Assembly: GCA_024235875.1 (NCBI GenBank) | Contig: JACKLP010000002.1 | Span: 434,001-498,000 of the forward strand | DNA from: Burkholderiaceae bacterium | Lineage (GTDB): Bacteria > Pseudomonadota > Gammaproteobacteria > Burkholderiales > Burkholderiaceae_E | Direction: 5' to 3' | DNA length: 64,000 bases | Notes under the pieces: generated by a model | What the model saw: the letters and a program-made list of their open reading frames with translations, nothing else | Databases searched by the model: none | What the model was told of the DNA's origin: nothing | In this document: in pieces, positions 32,791 to 40,694 of the stretch | How positions within the stretch are numbered: position 1 is the stretch's first letter | How the letters are laid out: each line of letters opens with the position of its first letter | Position numbers and translations under genes: made by a program

Positions 32791-33539
32791 TGGCGCTCGA
32801 CGATCCGATTCTCTGGTTCGCGATTGGCGCCTTTCTTTTCGCCGGCACCATCAAGGGCGTGATCGGCATCGGCCTGCCGACCGCATCGATCTCGCTGATG
32901 TCCCAGGTCGCCGATCCGCGGGTCGCGATCGCGCTGCTGATGGTGCCGATGTTCGTCGCGAATACCTGGCAGATCCTTCGAGCGGGACGGCTCGCGCATT
33001 CGATCGCCGTGCTGTGGCCGTTCGCGCTGGCCATGTGCCTGTTCATGGGGATCGGGGCGCAATTCGCCGCCGGCATCGATCGTCGCCAGATGATGCTGGT
33101 GACCGGATGCGTGATCCTGTTGTTCGTCGCCACCAGCTTCGTGCGCGAGACGCCACCGATCCCGTCCCGGCTCGACCGGGTGGCGCAACTCGTGCTGGGG
33201 GCGGTCGCGGGCCTGCTCGGCGGCCTGACGGCCATCTGGTCGCCGCCGATGGTGATCTATCTGCTGGCGCGGCGTGTCTCGAAGGACGACTTCATCGCCT
33301 TCACCGGGCTGTTGATTTTCGTCGGGTCGTTTCCACTGTATCTCGGATACTGGCATGCGGGGTTGCTGCAGCAGACCCTGGCCAGCGCGTCGGTCCTGAT
33401 GGTGCTACCCACCTTGGCCGGATTCGCACTCGGCGAGTCCTTGCGGACACGCCTGGGCAGTGCCGGATTTCGTCGCGCGGTGATCATCGTGTTCGGGTTG
33501 ATGGGCCTGAACCTGGTCCGACGCGCGCTCCTGGGCTGA
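32790..33539 (+). CDS. Sulfite exporter TauE/SafE family protein
   Basis: A 249-residue protein with about eight transmembrane helices of the TauE/SafE (DUF81) family, anion exporters linked to sulfite, sulfoacetate or related compounds. FLFAGTIKGVIGIGLPTAS near the N-terminus and GAVAGLLGGLTAIWSPPMVIYL in the middle are the paired internal-repeat motifs. ATG and the MATE stop share a nucleotide (TGATG at 32788-32792); a GTG one codon earlier is also possible. Third gene of the exporter run; the joint substrate is unknown. Confidence 0.85.
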   Translation: MALDDPILWFAIGAFLFAGTIKGVIGIGLPTASISLMSQVADPRVAIALLMVPMFVANTWQILRAGRLAHSIAVLWPFALAMCLFMGIGAQFAAGIDRRQMMLVTGCVILLFVATSFVRETPPIPSRLDRVAQLVLGAVAGLLGGLTAIWSPPMVIYLLARRVSKDDFIAFTGLLIFVGSFPLYLGYWHAGLLQQTLASASVLMVLPTLAGFALGESLRTRLGSAGFRRAVIIVFGLMGLNLVRRALLG

Positions 33540-33545
33540 TGCCGA

Positions 33546-33561
33546 GCCCGACCGATCGGGC
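33546..33561. terminator. 6-bp hairpin between convergent genes
   Basis: GCCCGA, loop CCGA, TCGGGC: a perfect stem directly after the TauE stop in the 61-bp convergent gap. No T-tract follows on either strand, so it would be a weak or Rho-assisted terminator at best. Confidence 0.3.
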
Positions 33562-33600
33562 CGCATGCCGCTGCACCACCGCGCACGGGCGCTGTCGTGA

Positions 33601-34803
33601 TCAGGCCGCGATGGCCTCGCCGAACACCGCGATCGCCATGCCCAGCAGGGCGGCCGCGCCGAACAAGGCGACGCGCGCCAGCCGTCGGCTACGCCAGGCG
33701 GCGATCGCGGCGATCGCCGCCTGCAGCGCGTAGTAAAGCGCGAACGCACGCGATGCGTAGGCGATGATCTCGAACACATTGGCCCGCCAGGTCAATACCA
33801 GTCCCAGCGCCACCAGCATCGCGTAGGCATGGCGCGGCCGGATCCGATTGCCGCTCAACTCGGTGAACAGGCCACCGGAACCGCCGGTGTCGGCGATCGC
33901 GGCGCTGAATTGGGCACTGAGGGCGGCGGCGACCAGCAAGGCCGGCAGGATCGGCGCGACGACGCTCATCATGTCGATGATCGCGGTCTCGCTCAAGGCC
34001 TCGTGGCCGCGGCCAAAGACCAGCGCGGTCAGTGCGATGTAGACCAGGTAGATGGCGCTCGATACCCACTGGGCGAGCCGCATCGAGCGGATGCGCGTGC
34101 CCGCGTCGTAGGTCGCGCCCAGGTAGCGCGAGGTCTCGAAGCCCTGTACGGTCACCAGCAGGCCGGCGGTCAGCGCCATGGCGTCCCAGCCGGTTCGCGC
34201 CGCCGGCGCAATGACCAGCAGGCCGTTCGCCGCACGCTCGCCGAAGTAGGCGATCAATCCGACCAGGAGCCCGGCGATGATCGCGAGCTTCGCGCTCACC
34301 GCCAGGTACTCGAGTTGCTCGAGCAGCTTGAATCCGCGTGTCCAGCCGACGACCAGGATCACGACGAAGACACCCGTCGTGAGCAGCCGGGCCGCATCGG
34401 CGTCGCCGCGGGCGCCACCCAGGCTCAGTCCGAAGGCGCCGAACAGGTTCAGGTAGTAGGCGACCGACACGATATAGGCAAAGCCGAGTGCCCAGGCCGC
34501 GAGACGATCGAGCCGTTGCTCCAGGCGCGAGCGCAGATGCTGCGCCTTGTCGATCTCGGCGATGTTGAATCGCACGGCGGCGCCGAACAGATACGCCACC
34601 AGACACAGGGCGGCCATGGCCAGCGGCGCGTACCGTCCGAACGAGAAATCGAGTGTCGGTCCGATGACCAGGAAGCCGCTGCCGATGATCGATGCCAGCG
34701 GGGTGACCACCGCGCGCCACAACACGGCACCGGACAGTCGCGGATGCAGCAGCAAAAGCGCGACCGCGACGACGGCGGTGATGATGGCGGCGTTCAGGAG
34801 CAT
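33601..34803 (-). CDS. Putative permease of the APC superfamily type
   Basis: A 400-residue integral membrane protein with about eleven helices that I cannot assign to a family with certainty. ASIIGSGFLVIGPTLDFSFG near residues 38-57 resembles the unwound helix 1 of amino acid/cation permeases (GSGF), and the pattern of helices, including SAQFSAAIADTGGSGGLF near residue 292, is APC-like. The second helix pair and a YYALQAAIAAIAAW region near the end are hydrophobic. It diverges from the thiolase-like gene across a promoter with a 7-8-7 inverted repeat. Substrate unknown. Confidence 0.6.
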   Translation of the reverse strand: MLLNAAIITAVVAVALLLLHPRLSGAVLWRAVVTPLASIIGSGFLVIGPTLDFSFGRYAPLAMAALCLVAYLFGAAVRFNIAEIDKAQHLRSRLEQRLDRLAAWALGFAYIVSVAYYLNLFGAFGLSLGGARGDADAARLLTTGVFVVILVVGWTRGFKLLEQLEYLAVSAKLAIIAGLLVGLIAYFGERAANGLLVIAPAARTGWDAMALTAGLLVTVQGFETSRYLGATYDAGTRIRSMRLAQWVSSAIYLVYIALTALVFGRGHEALSETAIIDMMSVVAPILPALLVAAALSAQFSAAIADTGGSGGLFTELSGNRIRPRHAYAMLVALGLVLTWRANVFEIIAYASRAFALYYALQAAIAAIAAWRSRRLARVALFGAAALLGMAIAVFGEAIAA

Positions 34804-34820
34804 TCGATCGATCGGTGATC

Positions 34821-34842
34821 CGACACTGTATCCTGAGTGTCG
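34821..34842. promoter_or_regulatory. 7-8-7 inverted repeat in divergent promoter
   Basis: CGACACT, 8-nt spacer, AGTGTCG: perfect arms in the 83-bp gap between the permease (start 34803) and the thiolase-like gene (start 34887). Size and symmetry fit a dimeric repressor operator controlling both genes. No regulator gene lies next to it. Confidence 0.4.
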
Positions 34843-34886
34843 ATGCCGGCGGCGTCTCGTCGGCCCGACACGCCAGGACCTTGGTC

Positions 34887-36422
34887 ATGATCGATCCTCG
34901 TACGCCGGTGCTCGTTGGCTGCGCGCAGATCACGCAGCGCGAGCCCGATCCACTCTTGGCGCGCTCGCCGATCGATCTGTGCGCCGATGCGGCCCTCGGC
35001 GCGGCCACGGACAGTGGCGCGGGCGAGCGCTTGCTCGCGGCACTCGACACGGTGGTGTCGATCCGGTCGTTCTCGGATACCAGCTGGCGCTTCGCCTGCC
35101 CGTTCGGCCGCTATTCGAACCCGCCCAAGTCGCTCGCCGCGCGCGTCGGCGCGGGCTCGGCGCGGCGCCTCGTCTACACCTGGAACGGCGGCAACATGCC
35201 GCAGTGGTGCTTGAACCGGCTTGGCGAGATGATCACGCGCGGCGAGGTCGATGCCGCGCTGATCGCCGGTGGCGAGTCACTGGCCACCCAGAAGGCCGCG
35301 CAGCGCGCGGGTATCCACCTGGACTGGAACGAGGACCCGGGTGGTGAGCCCGAGCTTTGGGGCATCCCGACGCGGGGGTGGTCGGATCTCGAGGATCGGC
35401 ATGGCATGCGTGGGGCGATCTATTCGTACCCGATGTTCGAGAACGCGATCCGCGCGCACCGGGGTCGCGACATCGAGTCGCATCAGCGGGTGCTCGGCGA
35501 GCTACTGGAACGATTCGCGCAGGTGGCGGCGGCCAACCCGCTGGCGGATCGCCGCGCCGGCTACGACGCGCGAACCATCACCACCGCCGGCCCCGACAAT
35601 CCCTATATCGGCTTTCCCTACACGCGGCTGATGAACTCGAACGCGTTCATCGACCAGAGCGCCGCCATCATTCTGACGAGCGTCGAGCGAGCGCGCGCGC
35701 TCGGCATCGCGCGCGAGAAGTGGGTGTTCCTGCATGGCTGCGCCGATGCCCACGATCACTGGTACATCACCGAGCGACGCGAATACCATGCGTCGCCGGC
35801 CATGGGCGTCGTGTTCGAGAGGGCCTGTGCCATGGCGGGTCGCAGCCTCGGGGAGATCGACCTCATCGATCTCTACAGCTGTTTTCCGTCTGCGGTGCAG
35901 GCGGCCTGCGACGCGGGTGGCATCGCCCTGGACGACCCTCGCGGCCTGACCGTGACCGGGGGGATGCCGTATTTCGGTGGGCCCGGGAACAACTATGTGA
36001 CCCATTCGATCGCCGAGATGATGGATCGGCTTCGAGCCAGCCCCGGGCGCTTCGGCCTGGTCACCGCCAACGGCAACTACCTGACCAAGCAATCGGCCGG
36101 CATCTACGGGACCGAAGCGCCGCAGGCACGGTTCGCGCCTGAAGACCCCGCGATCGCGCAGCGTGCGCTCGACGCGATCCCCAAGCCCGAGTTGCTGGCG
36201 CTCGCCGACGGCGCGGCGACGGTCGAGACCTACACTGTCATGCACGGTCGCGGCGCGCCTGCCTGGGCGATCGTCATCGGCCGTCTCGATGGCGGCGAGC
36301 GCTTCATCGCCAACACGCCGACCGATGCGGCGGTGCTGGCCGATATCCAGGGCAGCGAGTTCATCGGTCGACGTGGTCGCGTATCCAACGATGGCGAGCG
36401 CAACCTGTTCGTGCCCGCGTGA
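34887..36422 (+). CDS. Thiolase-like protein (TLP1 type) with C-terminal OB-like domain
   Basis: A 511-residue thiolase-fold protein. The first 415 residues follow the acetyl-CoA acetyltransferase fold (VGCAQITQREPDPL at the start, IDLYSCFPSAVQAACD and GGMPYFGGPGNNYVTHSI in the C-terminal half). The last 90 residues (from ETYTVMHGRGAPAW) match the extra C-terminal domain of mycobacterial thiolase-like protein type 1. At the position of the usual nucleophilic Cys the sequence reads TWNGGNMPQW, so the classic thiolase Cys is missing, as in TLP1. Activity is therefore uncertain. The ATG at 34887 precedes the conserved start; an ATG at 34815 adds an unrelated leader. Confidence 0.8.
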   Translation: MIDPRTPVLVGCAQITQREPDPLLARSPIDLCADAALGAATDSGAGERLLAALDTVVSIRSFSDTSWRFACPFGRYSNPPKSLAARVGAGSARRLVYTWNGGNMPQWCLNRLGEMITRGEVDAALIAGGESLATQKAAQRAGIHLDWNEDPGGEPELWGIPTRGWSDLEDRHGMRGAIYSYPMFENAIRAHRGRDIESHQRVLGELLERFAQVAAANPLADRRAGYDARTITTAGPDNPYIGFPYTRLMNSNAFIDQSAAIILTSVERARALGIAREKWVFLHGCADAHDHWYITERREYHASPAMGVVFERACAMAGRSLGEIDLIDLYSCFPSAVQAACDAGGIALDDPRGLTVTGGMPYFGGPGNNYVTHSIAEMMDRLRASPGRFGLVTANGNYLTKQSAGIYGTEAPQARFAPEDPAIAQRALDAIPKPELLALADGAATVETYTVMHGRGAPAWAIVIGRLDGGERFIANTPTDAAVLADIQGSEFIGRRGRVSNDGERNLFVPA

Positions 36423-36434
36423 GCACGATGCCTG

Positions 36435-37427
36435 TCAGAAGAACTCGATTCCGGTCGATCCGGATTCCTCGGCCGCTGCAGTCTTGAGTTCGATCGCTCC
36501 GGACTCGACCAGCATCGCATGGTCGTGCACGGCGTTTCGGCCATTGGCCTTCGCGAAGTAGACCGCCTGGTCGGCACGCTCGAAGGCGGCACTGGGCAGG
36601 TCCGACGCCTCGACCCGGGTGAAACCGATGCTCACGGTCAGGCGGCCCACCCGAGGAAAGTCGAAGCCCTCGACCTCGTGGCGCAACTGCTCGAATCCCG
36701 CCGTCGCGGCCGATGCGTCGGGGGCGCGCATCAGCACCACGAACTCCTCGCCCCCGAAACGGTACAGGCCGTCGTCGAAGCGAAAGGTAGAGCGCATCAG
36801 TCGGGCGATCAGGATCAGGACTTCGTCGCCGATCAGGTGCCCGTGGCGGTCGTTGACGCGCTTGAAATGGTCCACGTCGACGACACCGAGCCAATGGTTC
36901 GAATCCGGGTTGGCATCGTCGACCTGCATCGCGGCGCGCACGAAGGCCTCGTCGAAGGACTTGCGGTTGAGCAGGCCCGTCATCGCGTCGCGCTCGTTCT
37001 CGTCGAGCAGGGCGCGCAGGTGGCGATAGAAGCGTTGAATGCCCACCAACGTGCGTGTCGCGGATTCGTCCAGGGGCGAGTCGGTCTGCAACTCGATCAC
37101 GCCGCATGGCTCGGAACCTGTGTTCAGGGGTACCAGCGTGCGTTGCCCGTCGGCATGCGGCTCACAGACGATCCGACCGGATTCGCTGCTGCGGACATGG
37201 CTCGAGAGCAAGGCATAGGGCTGAAGATGGCCGGGCCGGGTCGAGGGATCGCGACGTCGGGCAGGCAACATCGTCCAGACCCGCTTCTCGCCCTCGCCCC
37301 GGATGCGCGCGAGCACCAGCGACTCGGGTGCGAGCAGGTCGTCGATCAGCCCGAGGAACGAGTGGTCCATCAGGTCGCGATCACGCTGCCCGGCCATGTC
37401 GGCGAGGTGGTCGATCAGTTCGGTCAT
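36435..37427 (-). CDS. GGDEF diguanylate cyclase (paralogue 1)
   Basis: A 330-residue diguanylate cyclase making c-di-GMP. Residues 1-140 are a sensory region with a GAF-like look (RTLVPLNTGSEPCGVIELQT); the GGDEF domain follows from RDAMTGLLNRKSFDEAF with DVDHFKRVNDRHGHLIGDEVL and the active-site GGEEF near residue 228. No RxxD inhibitory site is obvious. No membrane helix is seen, so it is cytosolic. It ends in IEFF, shared with the paralogue 135 bp upstream, with which it is probably a tandem duplication. A nested hairpin lies 33-92 nt upstream of its ATG. Confidence 0.92.
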   Translation of the reverse strand: MTELIDHLADMAGQRDRDLMDHSFLGLIDDLLAPESLVLARIRGEGEKRVWTMLPARRRDPSTRPGHLQPYALLSSHVRSSESGRIVCEPHADGQRTLVPLNTGSEPCGVIELQTDSPLDESATRTLVGIQRFYRHLRALLDENERDAMTGLLNRKSFDEAFVRAAMQVDDANPDSNHWLGVVDVDHFKRVNDRHGHLIGDEVLILIARLMRSTFRFDDGLYRFGGEEFVVLMRAPDASAATAGFEQLRHEVEGFDFPRVGRLTVSIGFTRVEASDLPSAAFERADQAVYFAKANGRNAVHDHAMLVESGAIELKTAAAEESGSTGIEFF

Positions 37428-37459
37428 CGGCGGCTGTGCCCCGTTAGGGGTCCTGGAAG

Positions 37460-37519
37460 CGATTTCCCGGACTTCGGCCGCAGCCAGGCAAGCTTGACGG
37501 CCGGGGTCGCCGGAAATCG
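37460..37519 (-). promoter_or_regulatory. Nested hairpin leader between the two GGDEF genes
   Basis: On the minus strand: outer arms CGATTTCC (37512-37519) and GGAAATCG (37460-37467), inner arms CGGCCG (37498-37503) and CGGCCG (37475-37480), with a CAAGCTTG palindrome in the loop. A second short CCCC-GTTA-GGGG stem lies at 37439-37450. It ends 33 nt before the ATG of the first GGDEF gene. It may be an attenuator, a structured leader or the terminator of the upstream paralogue. It does not match the known c-di-GMP riboswitch cores that I can recall. Confidence 0.4.
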
Positions 37520-37562
37520 GTCTGTCGTGACCGCCGGGCCTCGCCGTCCGACGGGTTGCGGT

Positions 37563-38531
37563 TCAGAAGAACTCGACGCAGTTGGCCGGGCCGTCGTCTC
37601 GAACCGAGCCCTTGTCCATCAGGTCGTCGTACCCATGGGCCGCGTTCCGCCCGGTGGCCTTGGCGTGGTAGACGGCGATGTCGGCCCGGTGCAGGGCCTG
37701 GCTCGAGGGCTCGCCAAATCGGACCCGAGTGAAGCCGATGCTCACGGTGATGCGGCCCACTTGTGGAAATTCGAAGGCCTCGATCGACGCTCGCACGGCT
37801 TCGAAGCGCCGGGCTGCCTCGTTTTCGTCCAGGCCGTGCATCAGTACGACGAATTCCTCGCCGCCGAACCGATAGACGCTGTCGTCGGCGTCGTCCAGGG
37901 CGGCCCGCATCAGATGCGCGAGCAGGATCAGGATCTCGTCGCCGATCAGGTGGCCGAAGCGGTCGTTGATTTGCTTGAAGTGGTCCGCATCGACGATTCC
38001 GAGCCAGAAGCCGCGCCCCGAGCCGCCGGGTCGCGGCTCGAGTGCGGCATCGTCGAAATGGGCATCGAACGAGCGGCGGTTTCTAAGGCCCGTCATCGCG
38101 TCGCGCTCGCTTTCGTCATGCAACTCGCGCATTCGGCGATAGTAGCGCTGCACGCCAAGCAGGATGCCCAGCGTGCGCGCGTCGGGCGCAGCGCTCGAAA
38201 CGGTCTCGACCAGGGCACACAGGCGCGTGCCGATGAGTAGCGGCACGAGCGTCGAGAACGGTCCCGAACCGCGGTGGATGATGTCGCCGCGTCCCAGCCG
38301 CTCCAGCGTCGCGGCGTCGATCCGCTCGAGCGCACCCTTGCAAACGACGGCGGCGCCCGCTGCCGGTCGAACCAGCTTCCAGCGTGGGTTGGAGCCGATG
38401 CCGACCCGGCGCGCGATCGACACGTCGGCCGGGGCGACCAGGTCGCCGACCAATTCGGCCACCGACAGGTCGACCCGGTCACGTTCGCGCTGGCCCGGAA
38501 GGTCAGCGAGGTCGAACGGCGGTGAGGTCAT
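37563..38531 (-). CDS. GGDEF diguanylate cyclase (paralogue 2)
   Basis: A 322-residue diguanylate cyclase closely similar to the gene downstream: RDAMTGLRNRRSFDAHF, DADHFKQINDRFGHLIGDEIL and the active-site GGEEF near residue 225. The N-terminal region (about 130 residues) is also alignable (DLPGQRERDRVD versus DMAGQRDRDLMD) but has diverged more, pointing to different input signals with the same output. It ends CVEFF. Cytosolic, no membrane helix. It diverges from ubiX across 212 bp with short repeats. Confidence 0.92.
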   Translation of the reverse strand: MTSPPFDLADLPGQRERDRVDLSVAELVGDLVAPADVSIARRVGIGSNPRWKLVRPAAGAAVVCKGALERIDAATLERLGRGDIIHRGSGPFSTLVPLLIGTRLCALVETVSSAAPDARTLGILLGVQRYYRRMRELHDESERDAMTGLRNRRSFDAHFDDAALEPRPGGSGRGFWLGIVDADHFKQINDRFGHLIGDEILILLAHLMRAALDDADDSVYRFGGEEFVVLMHGLDENEAARRFEAVRASIEAFEFPQVGRITVSIGFTRVRFGEPSSQALHRADIAVYHAKATGRNAAHGYDDLMDKGSVRDDGPANCVEFF

Positions 38532-38541
38532 CGAAGCATCC

Positions 38542-38585
38542 GGACACGGAAGGACACGACGTCCGTATCGGCGCTCGCAGCGCCG
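38542..38585. repeat. Direct repeat and 7-3-7 hairpin in the GGDEF/ubiX divergent region
   Basis: GGACACG occurs at 38542-38548 and 38552-38558, one helical turn apart. It is followed by a perfect hairpin CGGCGCT-CGC-AGCGCCG at 38569-38585. Both lie 11-54 nt upstream of the GGDEF paralogue 2 ATG. Possible operator plus leader hairpin; no function is shown. Confidence 0.3.
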
Positions 38586-38743
38586 CTCTTGAGGACATTG
38601 CCCACATCACCGACCGACGGGGTGTTTCGATGTCGCCAGCGGCCGCAGTGGCAGAATGGACGGGCGATCGACTGGATGGAAATGACTCCGATGACTGGCC
38701 CGCGACGACCCCTGTTCCACTTCGACCCGCATGGAGGCGCGCG

Positions 38744-39328
38744 ATGAAGCGCCTGATCGTCGGGATCTCGGGCGCGAGCGGTGTCGTCTACGGGGTGCGC
38801 CTGCTCGAGATGCTCCGCGCCGCAGGTGGCGTCGAAACCCACCTCGTGATGACGCCGGCGGCTCGGCTCAATGTCGAGGTCGAGTCGGCGCTGCCGTTGC
38901 CCCGAATCGAGGCGCTGGCCGATGTCGTCCACAGTGCGCGCAACGTGGGCGCGACGATCGCCAGCGGCAGCTTCCGTACCGACGGAATGATCGTTGCGCC
39001 GTGTTCGATCCGCACGCTCTCGGCAATCGCCCACTCGCTTTCCGACAATCTGCTCACCCGTGCCGCAGACGTGGTGCTCAAGGAACGTCGACGGCTGGTC
39101 CTGATGGTGCGCGAAACGCCGCTGCACGCCGGACACTGCAAGCTGATGTACGAGGCCTCGATGCTCGGTGCGATCATCGCGCCGCCCGTTCCGGCGATGT
39201 ACGCCCGCCCCCAGACGATCGACGATGTCGTCGACCATTCGTGCGCACGGGTGCTCGACCTGTTCGACATCGACGTCGGTCGACTCGAGCGTTGGGCCGG
39301 CCTGGGAAAAGTGGCCGCGGGGACTTGA
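38744..39328 (+). CDS. ubiX: Flavin prenyltransferase UbiX
   Basis: A 194-residue enzyme that prenylates FMN to give the cofactor of UbiD-type decarboxylases, needed in ubiquinone synthesis and aromatic acid breakdown. It starts IVGISGASGVVYGVRLLEML (the flavin-binding start), with MIVAPCSIRTLSAIAHSLSDNLLTRAADV in the middle and RRLVLMVRETPLHAGH further on, all typical. The ATG at 38744 has a GGAGG site 6 nt upstream. No ubiD is present in the window. Confidence 0.94.
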   Translation: MKRLIVGISGASGVVYGVRLLEMLRAAGGVETHLVMTPAARLNVEVESALPLPRIEALADVVHSARNVGATIASGSFRTDGMIVAPCSIRTLSAIAHSLSDNLLTRAADVVLKERRRLVLMVRETPLHAGHCKLMYEASMLGAIIAPPVPAMYARPQTIDDVVDHSCARVLDLFDIDVGRLERWAGLGKVAAGT

Positions 39329-39381
39329 AACACCGGCGGATCGCCGTCATCTGGGAGGCGACAGCGTCATAGGAGCCGGTC

Positions 39382-40353
39382 TTGGAGTTCAAGGACTATT
39401 ACGCGGTCCTCGGCGTGTCTCGCGACGCTTCTGCCGATGACGTCAAGAAGGCGTATCGGCGCCTGGCGCGCAAGTATCACCCCGACGTCAGCAAGGAGCC
39501 TGATGCCGAGGCCCGCATGAAGGAGGTCAACGAGGCCCACGAGGTCTTGTCGGATCCGGAGCGTCGCGCCGCCTACGATGCGCTGGGTACGCATCGGCCG
39601 GGCGAGGCGTTTCGGCCGCCGCCCGACTGGGATGCCGGCTTCGAGTTCACCGGCGACGGCTTTGGCGACCGGGCCGGCGCTCACGCCGAGTTCAGCGACT
39701 TCTTCTCCTCGATGTTCGGTGGCATCGGCGGCCATGGCGGTCGCGCGCGCCGCGGGGCCGACGGCGGCGGCGGAAGTTTTCGGGCGCGCGGAGAGGATCA
39801 CCATGCGCGCATCCAGCTCGACATCGAGGATGCCTGGCGCGGTGCGCGCCAGCAGATCTCGCTGCGGGTGCCGCAGGTCGATGCGCAGGGGCGCGTCACG
39901 CTCGCCACTCGGACGCTCGACGTGCAGATCCCGCGAGGCGTGCGCGAGGGGCAGATGATCCGGCTGTCGGGCCAGGGCGGACCCGGCCTTGGCGGTGGAG
40001 CCGCGGGCGACCTGTTGCTGACGGTGTCATTCCGGCCCCACGCCCGATTTTCACTCGACGGGCGCGACCTGCTCGTCACACTGGCGGTGGCGCCCTGGGA
40101 GGCTGCGCTCGGCGCCGTGGTCCCGGTCGGTCTGCCCGATGGCAGCAGCCTGAAGGTACGAATTCCGGCCGGCGCACAAAGCGGCCGCGAGGTGGTCGTC
40201 AAGGCGCGAGGCCTTCCGTCCTCGCCGCCCGGGGACCTGGTGCTGCGCATCCGCGTCGTGCTGCCGCCGGCCGATACGCCGAAGGCGAAGGCGCTCTACG
40301 AGACGATGGCCCGCGAGCTGGCGTTCGACCCGCGCGCGGCCGGTGGAGGTTGA
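39382..40353 (+). CDS. cbpA: Curved DNA-binding protein CbpA (DnaJ-like)
   Basis: A 323-residue co-chaperone of the CbpA/DnaJ2 type. The J domain occupies residues 1-70 with the HPD motif in RKYHPDVSKEP, followed by a Gly-rich linker (about 100-140) and two C-terminal beta domains (from HARIQLDIEDAWRGA). The zinc-finger region of true DnaJ is absent, as expected. It starts with TTG at 39382, with AGGAG 6 nt before; no in-frame ATG precedes the conserved YYAVLGV. It is followed after 3 nt by its inhibitor CbpM. Confidence 0.92.
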   Translation: MEFKDYYAVLGVSRDASADDVKKAYRRLARKYHPDVSKEPDAEARMKEVNEAHEVLSDPERRAAYDALGTHRPGEAFRPPPDWDAGFEFTGDGFGDRAGAHAEFSDFFSSMFGGIGGHGGRARRGADGGGGSFRARGEDHHARIQLDIEDAWRGARQQISLRVPQVDAQGRVTLATRTLDVQIPRGVREGQMIRLSGQGGPGLGGGAAGDLLLTVSFRPHARFSLDGRDLLVTLAVAPWEAALGAVVPVGLPDGSSLKVRIPAGAQSGREVVVKARGLPSSPPGDLVLRIRVVLPPADTPKAKALYETMARELAFDPRAAGGG

Positions 40354-40356
40354 ACG

Positions 40357-40686
40357 ATGCGGGGAGACGATCCGCTGATCGGTGAATTGCTCGACGACAT
40401 GCGCCTGACGCTCGACGAGTTGTGCCGCCTGACCGATGTCAGTCCGGACTGGGTGCGCCTTCGGATGCACGAGGGCTTGTTGCCGCCGTCGTCGGTGCGT
40501 GAACGCTGGCTCGAGGAGTCGCGCGCCGATCCCGGTTTCGGCCCGCGCGAGATTCGCCGGGTGCGCGAGATGCACCGGCTCGAGCGCGACTTCGACGCGG
40601 TGCCCGAACTGGCTGCGCTGGTCGCCGACATGATCGAGGAGATCGAGTCCCTGCGTGCACGGCTGCGCCGCGCCGGACTCGGCTAG
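40357..40686 (+). CDS. cbpM: Chaperone modulatory protein CbpM
   Basis: A 109-residue MerR-like helical protein, the specific inhibitor of CbpA co-chaperone and DNA-binding activity. DDMRLTLDELCRLTDVSPDWVRLRMHEGLL is the helix-turn-helix-like start and the C-terminal half is a long helix ending MIEEIESLRARLRRAG. Position directly after cbpA confirms the pair. Convergent with the CoA-transferase gene, 8 nt apart. Confidence 0.88.
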   Translation: MRGDDPLIGELLDDMRLTLDELCRLTDVSPDWVRLRMHEGLLPPSSVRERWLEESRADPGFGPREIRRVREMHRLERDFDAVPELAALVADMIEEIESLRARLRRAGLG

Positions 40687-40694
40687 CGCGGGCT

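Noticed and set aside
37428..37562. c-di-GMP riboswitch before the GGDEF gene
   Set aside because: The hairpin is strong but the conserved sequence cores of the known c-di-GMP riboswitch classes are not visible, so I report only a structured leader.
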